Shown here: piece by piece, positions 45,561-54,373 of the stretch
Position numbering within the stretch: position 1 is the stretch's first letter
Layout of the letters: every line of letters begins with the position of its first letter
Assembly: GCA_916048095.2 (NCBI GenBank)
Contig: OU696570.1
Location: 5,137,518 to 5,201,517 of the forward strand
Length of the DNA: 64,000 nt
Direction of reading: 5' to 3'
DNA from: Sacculina carcini
Taxonomy: Eukaryota; Arthropoda; Thecostraca; Sacculinidae
Notes under the pieces: generated by a model
Database searches by the model: none
What the model was told of the DNA's origin: nothing
Seen by the model: only the letters and a program-made list of their open reading frames with translations
Position numbers and translations under genes: made by a program

Positions 45561-46235
45561 TTTACGGCCGGCACTACCCTATTTGCGCTAAACAATATGT
45601 GCGCTAAGCAAAATGGAGGCGGAGCTAACAGGCGCGCTCCGTCAACGCCACCTAGATACAGGCCCTTCCACGAAAGTATGACGTCATCGCCACGTGACAG
45701 TGGGACGTCTATTGTTTCAACTGTCAACCACTCAGTTACACGGTAGCGAGCGCACGTGGTTGGTGTTCTCAAGTGTTTAATAATTTCTCGCGTGTTATTC
45801 CTGGCGATAATTGACGTGTATAGTGATTTTCACTTCAGTGTGGTTTAGAGTGAAGTGCGAATTTGTCAGATTTCGCGTCAAGTGTGATTTGCGCAGCCAT
45901 TTTGTGATCCTCAATCGGATGATTCTGCATGCCATCATCCTGGACATTTTGCTGCGGTCAGAGGTTTGGTTTCGTTCATAGGTTCAGTAAAAGATGTACA
46001 TCTGCTCGTTTCTCATGAGGTCTTTGCTTCGTTAAACATGTCTTATCAACGTAGTTATATATTTGCGTACCATAATAGTTATACATCAATAGAGATGGGC
46101 ACTGTTTAGCTGTGTAGCTGCTAGTGTTTCGCTTTTACTCGAAATTGATTGTTTAAATTGAGGTTACTGATTTTGAGATATTTATATTATTGATGTTTTA
46201 TACTCATTAGCGACAATATATCACACATATCACTT
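45561..46235. other. Unassigned, promoter-like motifs
   Basis: No coding sequence. Motifs include TATGACGTCATC (CRE-like, about 45677) and GCCACGTGACAG (E-box, about 45690). I cannot say which element they belong to. Confidence 0.3.
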
Positions 46236-46305
46236 CAGCTCTCGGGTATTGGCGCTGAAATCTTGTGTCAGAGGCTCGCGGTTCGAATCTTGGCCCGCGT
46301 GCGAA
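46236..46305 (+). ncRNA. tRNA-derived SINE head
   Basis: An A-box-like TTGGCGCTGAAATC and a B box GGTTCGAATC (46280-46289) lie about 30 bp apart, as in a tRNA-type RNA polymerase III promoter. No full cloverleaf is seen, so it is more likely a SINE head or tRNA relic than a working tRNA gene. Confidence 0.5.
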
Positions 46306-46862
46306 ATTTACTATCCGCTTGAGTTTACTGGGAGGCTGCGCTGTAGATTGGTTCATAGCGAGACGTGTCTTATAATCAAAATACGGTGCGCGCTTAAAAC
46401 AACAATTAATATTAATCAAAATAAATCATTTCAGCAGTGACTTCAGCTAATATGAAAGGTTTATTTCATCACAGAGCTATTGATGTTTTCTTGTTTGTGT
46501 TCATTATATGTTATTAGGAAATTCCTGGAGCTGGCTCCAAGTGTATGTATGTATATGTTTGTGTATGTATGTATATGTATATATGTATTTACGCTTTTTT
46601 GTTCGTCTTGAAGTTATGCGCGCCCGTGTTTTTACAGGCGATATAGTGAATATATGTTTGTTTGTTAAGTTGCAAAAGGAATTTCGACTGATAGTCTAAA
46701 TTCAGCATGTTCTCACTCCCAGAAAAGCTTGAATTACTATATAGCGTGTCATGGAAATATCCAAGCACACCGGATCACCTTCAATCATATTAACATCATA
46801 GAGATTATGTGAATCACGCTTAAATCAGGTATTACTTCACATCGTTTGTGCTTTATGGAGAA
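46306..46862. other. SINE body or unassigned, with TATG repeats
   Basis: No gene. GTATGTATGTATATG-type repeats occur at 46540-46590. The left part may be the tail of the SINE. Confidence 0.35.
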
Positions 46863-48412
46863 CTAGCATTAAAACCCGCCCGTTGTGCGGAGCAATTCAT
46901 AAAAATATTGCAAATTAAAAATAAATAAAGCAAAGTCATGAAAACCTTAATAAATTAAAAGGTCTAAATTTCATTATTTTTAATTTTATTTTGACAAAAT
47001 ATTTTCACTCAACCCGCCTCATATTCAAACCCGCCCGACGTGAGGAATAATTCAGAACTCGAACACCATCCGTTCTGGTTCTTGAAGTCAAATCCATTAG
47101 TTTTGTATATGAATTCATTCTACACGGTGAAATTGAACGTTTTATTGCTGCCCGCGGGACATTTTACTTAATAAAAATGAGCCATCGCTTCGTTTGCGTT
47201 TGAAGCCCATGATCATTGAACCAGCGAACCATGAACCAGCGCAATTATGTCACCTCATATTCAAGCATACATACACAGACAGACAGATAATTTCTTCTTT
47301 ATGTATACATATAGCATTAAAACCCGCCCGTTGTGCGGAGCAATTCATAACATGAAATTCATATTCAATTCATAAAAAAATATGGAAAAATAAAAATGAA
47401 TTAGGATACACTCATAAAAATATTAATCAATTGAAAATTATAAGTTTAATTATTTTCATTTCGACAAAATATTTCCCCTCAGTCCGCCTGAGTCATTTTT
47501 AAACCCGCCCGTCGTGCTGAATAATTCAGAACTCGAACACGATCCGTTCTGAATCTTGAAGTCAAATCCATTGGTTTTGTGTATGGATTAATTCCACAGG
47601 GTAAATTGAACGTTCTAGTGTCTATAGTTGCTGCCCGCGGAGCATTTTTATTTTTTAAAAAATACCTTTTTTAAATGAACCATTTGAAAAAATGAACTAA
47701 ACAATGGAAACCCTTTTTTTAAACCCGCCCGTCGTGCGGAGCAATTCATACAATAAAATTCATATTTGAAGTCAAATCCATTGGTTTTGTGTATGGATTA
47801 ATTCTACAGGGGAAATTGAACGTTATATTGTCTATAGTTGCTGCCCGCGGAACATTTTTATTTAAAAAAAATTACCTTTCTTAAATGAACCATTTGAAAA
47901 AATGATCTAAAAACACTTTTTTAAACCCACCCGTCGTGCGGAACAATTCATACAATAAAATTCATATCAAATCCATAAAATATAATGAATACAAATTGAA
48001 AACCAAAAAATGTAACCTATGAATATCTTAACCAATAGAAAAGTCTAAATTTGAATATTTTTGTTCTTATTTTGACAAATATTATCCCTCAATCCGCCTG
48101 ATATATAAATCTGCCTGTCGTGTGGTATAATTCAGAACACAAACACGAAACAAACAATGAAAGATGATGAAATCTTTTCATCAGAATGCTTCCAAACTAT
48201 ATTTATTACTCAACATTATTCCCCGACATCATTCGCTTAAGTATTATTTTACTTTCACCGCTATAATATTTATTGCTAAAATTTATATATTTTCCGCTAT
48301 CATTAAAACCCAATATAACCTGAGTCAAACCTACCCAACCCAACCCAACCATCCAATCTTGACCGCACCCAGCCTAGTCTGAGGTGATTTAACTTATTAG
48401 TTTGTGATCACA
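46863..48412 (-). mobile_element. Helitron-like unit 3 and right arm of the inverted repeat
   Basis: In reverse orientation, the 3' end reads CCGCACAACGGGCGGG...ATGCTAG with CTAG at 46866-46863, followed by T on that strand, as Helitrons require. The segment is the inverted counterpart of 39894-41150. It also contains an extra block in which GTCGTGCGGA and CCCGCGG-GCAGCAA segments are repeated (47500-47960). No coding sequence. Confidence 0.65.
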
Positions 48413-48472
48413 AGAGTAGTAGACCGGGGTACTTTGTGACATTTGCACAGAGTGGGGGAAGTGGGGAGGGGG

Positions 48473-48570
48473 AGGGGGGTTTTTTGCACGCTTTAGGCCC
48501 CGCCCCCTAATGACGTCACAGGTTTTTGCACGGTTTAGGCCCCGCCCCCTTATGACGTCATTTTTGCACA
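48473..48570. promoter_or_regulatory. Tandem GC-box/CRE modules
   Basis: Two 42-bp repeats each carry TTTTTGCACG, TTTAGG, a GC box CCCCGCCCC and a full CRE TGACGTCA (48511-48518 and 48553-48560). GC boxes bind Sp1-type factors and CREs bind CREB/ATF. This looks like an enhancer or promoter fragment. A G-rich run (48455-48479) precedes it. Confidence 0.6.
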
Positions 48571-48575
48571 GTCAG

Positions 48576-48760
48576 GTGGCGCCCTCTATACCTCTCCGGT
48601 GGCGCCCTCTATACTGGAAGTGACGCCCTCTATACCTGACCGGTGGCGCCCTCTATACTGGAAGTGGCGCCCTCTATACTTGACCAGTAGCGCCGCCTGT
48701 ACCTGACCAGTGGCGCCGTCTATACCTGACCTGACCGGAAGTGGTGCCATCTATGGTGAA
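48576..48760. repeat. GTGGCGCCCTCTATAC minisatellite
   Basis: About eight units of 22-25 bp containing GGCGCCCTCTATAC with alternating ACCTGACCG and TGGAAGT spacers, diverging to the right. Confidence 0.9.
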
Positions 48761-48951
48761 CGTCGGTACCTGTGAACGCAGCAGCGACATCTATACATAT
48801 TTGAATCAATTTATTTATTTATTAATTCATTTATTTATTTTATTGATTTATTTTATTTTATTTATTTATTTATTTATTTATTTTATTTAATTCATCTTAT
48901 TTATTTCGATTATTTGTGTGTAGAGTGTAGTGTCGAGTGAAGAAAGTTTTT

Positions 48952-49025
48952 TACCTGGCTGGGATTCGAACCGAGGTCCTCGGGGTTCGAGCAGAGTCTT
49001 ACGCAGTTCGGCTATTGTAGAGGTT
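48952..49025 (-). ncRNA. tRNA-derived SINE head
   Basis: On the minus strand, TAGCCGAACTGCGTAAGACT (A-box region) precedes CTCGGTTCGAATCCCAGCC (B box, plus 48963-48972). The GTAAGACTCTG...GAGG-CCT...GGTTCGAATCCC pattern is typical of tRNA-derived SINEs. It is followed by TTTTTT on the same strand, a pol III stop. Confidence 0.6.
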
Positions 49026-49091
49026 CAAGAGGATGGTTTAAATGTGGTATATATAGTGCGCAAGCACGAGTGTACAATTAAATTAATTTCG

Positions 49092-49700
49092 AATTGTGAG
49101 ACACTTGTGACGCACATGATACAATTATGGCGCACATATTAATGTTTATTATATTTGGTTATGTTAATTAATTTATAGAATTGTGAGACACTTGTGACGC
49201 ACATGATACAATTATGGCGCACGTATTAATGTTTATTATATTTGGTTATGTTAATTAATTTATAGAATTGTGAGACACTTGTGGCGCACATGATAAAATT
49301 GTGACGCGCATATTAATGTTTATTAAATTAGTTTGATAATTAAATTAATTTATAGAATTGTGAGACACTTGTGGCGCGCATGATACAATAGTGGCGCGCG
49401 TATTAATGTTTATTATATTTGGTTATGTTAATTAATTAATTTATAGAATTGTGAGACAAATGTGGCGCACATGATACAATTATGGCGCACGTATTAATGT
49501 TTATTATATTTGGTTATGCTAATTAATTTATAGAATTGTGAGACACTTGTGGCGCACATGATAAAATTGTGACGCGCATATTAATGTTTATTATATTTGG
49601 TTATGAGAATTAATTTATAGAATTGTGAGACACTTGTGGCGCACATGATACATTAGTGGCGCGCGTATTTGGTATATTATATTAGGTTATGTTAATTAAT
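49092..49700. repeat. 87-91-bp satellite, seven copies
   Basis: Units start AATTGTGAGACA at 49092, 49179, 49266, 49356, 49447, 49534 and 49621. Each has GGCGCACATGATA(C/A)AAT and TTAATGTTTATTATATTTGG. They alternate between GACGC and GGCGC variants, suggesting a higher-order pair structure. Confidence 0.92.
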
Positions 49701-50215
49701 TGTGTTAAAACAAGTTGATTTAAAAATATTGAAATTCTTTGAAAAAATATTTATCAAGTGTGTTTAAACGGGATGAATAGTCGGTGGATGGCAGTAGATG
49801 TCCATAACAATGGGCGTGTAATGTGCACCGAGGTCATGGGTACGCATGTACTTTTACGGTGTGATGGAATGCAGTGCTGAGTCAGCACTGCGGACGTCAG
49901 CACGGTATCATGGTGTGTGTATTGCATCAGCCAAGGTGACCTTGAGATGGCGCCAGACTGGCGGGGAATGTTTTTGATGTACTGCGCATGCGCTGACGTC
50001 AACACTGCTGGCGTCAGCACGTTATCATGGTGTGTGCATTGCACCGAGGTCATGGGGTACTTTGCAGAGTTGCAGAGCTGCCAAGAAAAGCAGAGTTGCT
50101 ATCACGTGCGCGATGCGTGATTGTGCATCATCCAAGGTGACCTTGAGATGGTGCCATACTGACGGGGAACGTTTCTGTCTTTGCTTTGAGTATAAATATT
50201 TCAAAACTGTTTGTT
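49701..50215. repeat. Left flank of the Polinton with dispersed direct repeats
   Basis: Repeated strings include CCAAGGTGACCTTGAGATGG (twice), TGCACCGAGGTCATGGG (twice) and CGTCAGCACG-TATCATGGTG (twice). No coding sequence is supported. The Polinton's left terminal repeat probably lies here or in the satellite region to its left, but the end itself was not identified. Confidence 0.45.
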
Positions 50216-50590
50216 TCAAACCATTCCGTTGTATTCATTATCAAATACAGTGAAATACAATGTCAACAGATCATACATGATCAAGACTCGTAAACAATTT
50301 GGAAGTTCTAGAGACATGTCTTGAGCATCGCCATAGCATTCGGTGAATGAATGGTATCCGTGCGTTGGCACATGCAATGCACCCTCATTGTCAAATATTG
50401 CAAAAAAGTATACTTTATCGCTGTCGGCGTCAGGGTTACCGAGGTCGTATTCGTGCAGAACAGTTTCGGCTGCCCTTTCCATGCGTTCGAGGAAATGCCT
50501 TCTGCATTGATTGTAGGCGTGTTCACGGGGTACAACATTGTCAGAGTTGTACCCTTCGTCCTCCGACGACGATCTGAATTCCAATTCCAT
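50216..50590 (-). CDS. Unknown 124-aa Polinton-edge protein
   Basis: Starts with an ATG at 50590. The N-terminus is acidic (MELEFRSSSEDEGYNSDNVV) and the rest mixed helical/strand with several aromatic residues; no signal peptide, membrane segment or known domain. It lies at the left edge in the same direction as the structural genes, 10 bp from the next gene. It could be an element accessory gene. I do not recognise the family. Confidence 0.5.
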   Translation of the reverse strand: MELEFRSSSEDEGYNSDNVVPREHAYNQCRRHFLERMERAAETVLHEYDLGNPDADSDKVYFFAIFDNEGALHVPTHGYHSFTECYGDAQDMSLELPNCLRVLIMYDLLTLYFTVFDNEYNGMV

Positions 50591-50599
50591 GTTTGGGTG

Positions 50600-50899
50600 T
50601 TAGCGGGCGCGACGCGGAGCGGCGCAGCGAGAGCACACGTGTTTACTGATCTGTCGGTCAATCTTCAAAATATAAATGACGTCTGCAGTTTCGTAGATAA
50701 TTTCGAGATCGGCAGTCCATGTATCGGGAACGGACACACCGTCCTTGAGTGCTGTAGATAGACACTGTTTGAACGAGGTGAATTCCTGGGTCGATTCAGC
50801 GAGAATTTGCAGATTGTTTTGCTGACCGCCAATATATCGATAATTGTAGTTGGGAATTTGTGTGGATGGAGATACGCACGACATGTGCACGTCCGTCAT
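50600..50899 (-). CDS. Unknown 99-aa Polinton-edge protein
   Basis: I take the ATG at 50899 as start. A TATATAT box (50947-50953) lies 54 bp upstream, the same spacing as at other genes of the element. The protein has no membrane segment. Its C-terminus is basic with Cys residues (KHVCSRCAAPRRAR), perhaps a metal or nucleic-acid contact. No recognised family. Confidence 0.5.
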   Translation of the reverse strand: MTDVHMSCVSPSTQIPNYNYRYIGGQQNNLQILAESTQEFTSFKQCLSTALKDGVSVPDTWTADLEIIYETADVIYILKIDRQISKHVCSRCAAPRRAR

Positions 50900-50946
50900 C
50901 ACCCAAGGTTGGTGAGCAACTAGGGAAAAATTGTGATATGCGGTAC

Positions 50947-50953
50947 TATATAT
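50947..50953 (-). promoter_or_regulatory. TATA box upstream of the 99-aa gene
   Basis: TATATAT on the minus strand, 54 bp before the ATG at 50899. Confidence 0.45.
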
Positions 50954-50959
50954 TCAACA

Positions 50960-51270
50960 AATTCTAATGCGCAGTTGGCATACAACCAAGTCTGAGCAAG
51001 TCTTATTGCGCAGTTAACATACAGACATACAGTCAAGTCTAAACAAGTGCTATTGCGCAGTTAACATACAGACATACAGTCAAGTATGCAAGTGCTATTG
51101 CGCAGTTAACATACAGACATACAGTCAAGTATGCAAGTCTAAACAAGTTCTATTGCGCAGTTAGCATACAGACATACAATCAAGTATGCAAGTGCTATTG
51201 CGCAGTTAACATACAGACATACAGCCAAGTATGCAAGTCTAAACAAGTTCTATTGCGCAGTCAACATATA
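50960..51270. repeat. GCGCAGTTAACATACAGACA minisatellite
   Basis: About eight units of roughly 40-57 bp with the core GCGCAGTTAACATACAGACA and optional CAAGTATGCAAGT and CTAAACAAGT parts. They lie between two divergent Polinton genes, in the only stretch that could hold a two-way promoter. Confidence 0.9.
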
Positions 51271-51361
51271 ACTAGCGGTTAGCGACGACAGTCAGTTGAA
51301 CGAGAGCAGTGGTTGTGAGCTGACGTGTACGCCTCGCTGCTTGTGAAATTTTCGTCTCAAC

Positions 51362-52006
51362 ATGTCTCAAGACCTCATGTCGCAAATACCAAGTTTCAAC
51401 ATGGCATGTGTTAGTATGCCTCAACCGGATCAAGTCGAAACGACCGAGAGGATTCTACCGTTGAAGCAGCACGGTGTGAGTTTTGTCACAAATTATCCTA
51501 CAATATGCGGCAAGCCACTAGAACAACGGATTTGGATACTCTTTGCAGAGACCAAAGAGCCGGTGACCAACGTCGTATTCAGAAAACTGGCCAAGAAACT
51601 AGAAAAGCTCATGTCCTTTGAACAGTACTTTGACCCGTATTGGAACATTCGCACGGCGCGAGTGAAAATATTCAAAAAGAACAGTCGGCTACAAATTGTT
51701 TTGGATACTGTCATGAGTCGGGCAATGCGAACCGTGCTGTTGGATACTATATTCGATAGCATGGATATGAATATCGACTACGTTGCGCTAACGTGCGCAG
51801 ACGAAACTCAAGTGTTTCAGCCGCCCAACGAAACAAGCAACTCCATGCGCTGGGCCAAACGAATTACGCTCAGCTACCACATTGACCGCAAAAAATATCT
51901 GAAGGAGACACGTCGCTACGAGCCGTTCAATGGCGAGGGATTTGAACAAGTGCTGGCCGTTGAGGCATCGGGAACCCCGAGACGCAAGAAGAGAAAAGTT
52001 TGTTGA
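51362..52006 (+). CDS. Unknown 214-aa protein, plus-strand Polinton gene
   Basis: ATG at 51362, about 95 bp downstream of TATAAC (51267) at the edge of the minisatellite. The only gene of the element on the plus strand. It has a Gln/Met-rich N-terminus, a central strand-rich region (ICGKPLEQRIWILFAETKEP, IRTARVKIFKKNSRLQIVLD) and a C-terminal basic cluster GTPRRKKRKVC resembling a nuclear localisation signal. No membrane segment. The opposite orientation and possible nuclear targeting suggest an early or regulatory role, which is inference only. An AATAAA lies at 52102. Confidence 0.7.
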   Translation: MSQDLMSQIPSFNMACVSMPQPDQVETTERILPLKQHGVSFVTNYPTICGKPLEQRIWILFAETKEPVTNVVFRKLAKKLEKLMSFEQYFDPYWNIRTARVKIFKKNSRLQIVLDTVMSRAMRTVLLDTIFDSMDMNIDYVALTCADETQVFQPPNETSNSMRWAKRITLSYHIDRKKYLKETRRYEPFNGEGFEQVLAVEASGTPRRKKRKVC

Positions 52007-52083
52007 TTTCATGTTTTACATCGTTTGGATTTATTCGGATGTTTAACCCGGCAACAAATATACATTTGAATTTACCATGTTTG

Positions 52084-52107
52084 TTTTATTTTGACGCGTA
52101 TAATAAA
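52084..52107. terminator. Convergent poly(A) signals
   Basis: AATAAA on the plus strand at 52102-52107 (for the 51362-52006 gene) and on the minus strand at 52084-52089 (for the genes ending at 52135). Transcripts from both sides would end in this 130-bp gap. Confidence 0.55.
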
Positions 52108-52134
52108 AAGTCACTTGTTGAAACTGTCAATTTA

Positions 52135-52656
52135 TTAAAACGGCAACATGCGAGGCACAGGCATATACATGGCATAGGCGATTTTTCCAAAGTATTGACA
52201 TCTAACAAGGGCACAGTTGGTGGGGAACGTGTGGTCATATGGGCATGGCGTAACGTATGTGATTGGGGTGGTTCGAACACTTGAGGCGAATTCTGGCGGT
52301 AGGACATCTTCCAAGTTTTCAATGTTGAGGGTGAGAAGTTGGGATAGGCGGTGAGCTTTGTCCAAGCCCTTGGCGTAAATCCGATCAGGAGCTAAGCTCT
52401 GGATGAGACGAGTGGCGTCCCGCAGCTTGCGCTCGTACTTTGTTGTGCTGTAGGGGTTGTAATGGTAGTCCAGTCCGTGCAGCGTGGCGGTCAAATACGT
52501 GAAATGTCTGCGCCGTTCAGGGTTGACAACCTGCCGTGGTGCGGGCAGTATCGTGTGCCACATATACCCGGACATCATGTCGTATATGGCCAGCTCCTTT
52601 ACGATGAGTTGTGATTCCTTATATTGAAACCCTTCGCAGTCGATAAGGATAACCAT
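52135..52656 (-). CDS. RNase H-fold exonuclease-like Polinton protein
   Basis: 173 aa, ATG at 52656. The N-terminus VILIDCEGFQ has the D-x-E pattern of DEDD-type exonucleases, followed by LIVKELAIYD. The middle has RIYAKGLDKAHRLSQLL and NIENLEDVLPP, and the end CPYDHTFPTNCALVRCQYFG with spaced His and Cys. I have seen the same series (D-x-x-GF...KE-AI, KG-x-K, C-x-x-H...CAL) in uncharacterised invertebrate proteins. The final catalytic Asp is not obvious, so activity is doubtful. It overlaps the protease gene by 58 bp in another frame. Confidence 0.55.
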   Translation of the reverse strand: MVILIDCEGFQYKESQLIVKELAIYDMMSGYMWHTILPAPRQVVNPERRRHFTYLTATLHGLDYHYNPYSTTKYERKLRDATRLIQSLAPDRIYAKGLDKAHRLSQLLTLNIENLEDVLPPEFASSVRTTPITYVTPCPYDHTFPTNCALVRCQYFGKIAYAMYMPVPRMLPF

Positions 52657-53087
52657 ACCGTCTCCACAAGTCGATTGTTGACGTGCAATTTGTCAGTGAA
52701 GCACGCGACGAAATCTTGCAGATTCCAGCCGGCGTCAAACAATGACACAAATAGAGCACAGTAATGTCCGCACACGTCAGTCTCAACAGCTTGAATGATA
52801 CGTGTGCTTACAACACAACATTTATAACCTCCATGCTTGTTTATAAATTCGGTAAACGAAGGATGCCAGATGGGTGGGGTGCCAGATGAATCAAAGAATT
52901 GAAGATTTTCACCATCCCACGCAAATACCACCCAATGAAGACCGGGTTGCCAGCGAGGTTGTACATTGACAACAATAGACATGCGTTGGTTGGGCGAAAA
53001 CGTGAAATGTCGCAACCGATCCGAGGCCCACACACCGCAAAATGTGGGCAAAACACTCAGCAATTGTTCTAGCTCGACAGCGTTCAT
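52599..53087 (-). CDS. PRO: Adenovirus-type cysteine protease
   Basis: 162 aa, the size range of Polinton PRO. The catalytic triad is visible: His in GLHWVVFAW (about residue 50), an acidic residue in NLQFFDSSGTPP (about 65) and Cys in ETDVCGHYCALFV (about 110), preceded by the oxyanion-hole Gln region. It is known to process capsid precursors of adenoviruses and is taken to do the same for Polinton virions. The ATG overlaps the stop of the major capsid gene (ATGA), and the gene overlaps the next one downstream. Confidence 0.85.
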   Translation of the reverse strand: MNAVELEQLLSVLPTFCGVWASDRLRHFTFSPNQRMSIVVNVQPRWQPGLHWVVFAWDGENLQFFDSSGTPPIWHPSFTEFINKHGGYKCCVVSTRIIQAVETDVCGHYCALFVSLFDAGWNLQDFVACFTDKLHVNNRLVETVWLSLSTAKGFNIRNHNSS

Positions 53088-54373
53088 ACTTGAAAGTCGG
53101 TAGTCACACGTCCCGTGCTGTCGATTTTTATTTCGTTTTCAAACGTGGCGTAGATCAGGACATTGACAGTTTCCGGCAATGCCGAAGCAAATGTCAATTC
53201 ACAACGCACGTTTCCAAATTCTTTGGGATGTAAATGATCGCCGCCACACCGGTCGGGAGTCAAATCAACAATGAAGAGTGAATAACCGGCACCGTAGTCG
53301 GCGTGTGTTATATCTAAACCTTGATTCTCCGTATCCAGTCCGGTGCCGTCGTACAAGGACAGGTAGGATCGCATGTAGAGTCCCTTGTCGAAATTGGGTT
53401 TATACGCTTGCGTGGGGAACGGTTCACCGTTGACAAAAAATTGGAGACTATTTAGTTGGTAGTGTTGAAAGTTCCATGGATTTTTATCAATGGCACCATG
53501 GTAGGCTTCTGTGCTGACAATACCCAACAACAACTGACGCGGCACTTGGGAGGTGAAAATATTGTTTAGAGTTCCACCCATGTTGCCCTTTGGCAGAGTG
53601 TAGGATTTCATGAGAACGCGAGGTATAGGGTATCTGGCCGGAATTTTGCTCAAGTGTTTATGAAAGTTTACCCACACAGAGTCTTGTGGTGTGATTTTTT
53701 CCACGTGCAAGCACAGTTCGTCAATCTCAATACGGTAATTGTCAGCGTCGCTCAGCAGAGCAAACTTGTCGGAATTGCGTACCAGTTTGATTTTCTCGGA
53801 CACGGTGCTTGGCAGTATACGGCATTGGTGGTTGGTGTCCAGTTGCAGCGGAATACAGAAATCAAATACTTTACTCTTGCCGATCCATCCTTTACGTACG
53901 GTATATCCCGAGTTTCCCGAGCCGGTCTCGTCCATTTGACCGCAAGTGTCTTTACACCACATGCCCGAACGTAAATGTCCCGCTTTGGCGTTGCTATTGT
54001 ACGACAAAAGCGTTTCCAGATAGGCACGATAGCCGTACATGGACGACGCGTCGGAAATAATTGTGTCACCAATCTGGTAGTCAACTTGTTTGAAGAGTGC
54101 ATGTGGAAACAGATTGACCACGCTTACATTATCGGTATCCGAGATATTACTTCCATCACTTTCCACAATACGGGCGCGTCCGTAGAGTTTAGTCTTGGAC
54201 GGACGTGTTGATGACGACCCTAGCGGAGGAAGATGAAACTCAAACGGTCCCTGACTGTTTAATCGACTCACAGGATAATAGACATAGGTTTTCGATGCTT
54301 TGGTGCTTGTCTCCAGAGCAGGTCGACTAAATACTTCGGCAATTTCACATGTTCCCTCTTGGACGTTTTGCAT
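53084..54373 (-). CDS. MCP: Major capsid protein (double jelly roll)
   Basis: I choose the ATG at 54373 (MQNVQEGTCEIAEVF); the open frame further upstream lacks an ATG. That gives 429 aa, within the Polinton MCP range. Supporting segments are the N-terminal SNVQ-like strand region, FPHALFKQVDYQIGDTIIS (the conserved F.hglfk...V.vNg), FDFCIPLQLDTN, and YSLFIVDLTPDRCGGDHLHP near the C-terminus, which matches the LF..DLTPD..G....H motif typical of Polinton capsids. It forms the icosahedral shell. A TATAAATAG lies 110 bp upstream. Confidence 0.85.
   Translation of the reverse strand: MQNVQEGTCEIAEVFSRPALETSTKASKTYVYYPVSRLNSQGPFEFHLPPLGSSSTRPSKTKLYGRARIVESDGSNISDTDNVSVVNLFPHALFKQVDYQIGDTIISDASSMYGYRAYLETLLSYNSNAKAGHLRSGMWCKDTCGQMDETGSGNSGYTVRKGWIGKSKVFDFCIPLQLDTNHQCRILPSTVSEKIKLVRNSDKFALLSDADNYRIEIDELCLHVEKITPQDSVWVNFHKHLSKIPARYPIPRVLMKSYTLPKGNMGGTLNNIFTSQVPRQLLLGIVSTEAYHGAIDKNPWNFQHYQLNSLQFFVNGEPFPTQAYKPNFDKGLYMRSYLSLYDGTGLDTENQGLDITHADYGAGYSLFIVDLTPDRCGGDHLHPKEFGNVRCELTFASALPETVNVLIYATFENEIKIDSTGRVTTDFQV

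Noticed and set aside
39927-48382. Two nearly identical 72-aa frames at 39927-40145 (minus) and 48164-48382 (plus)
   Set aside because: They are the same DNA in the two arms of the inverted repeat. The peptide is AT-composition-driven and has no family features.
46236-49025. True tRNA genes
   Set aside because: Pol III boxes are present, but complete acceptor and anticodon stems are not, so SINE heads are the better call.
49092-51270. CRISPR-like arrays
   Set aside because: These are contiguous tandem satellites without unique spacers, in eukaryotic DNA.
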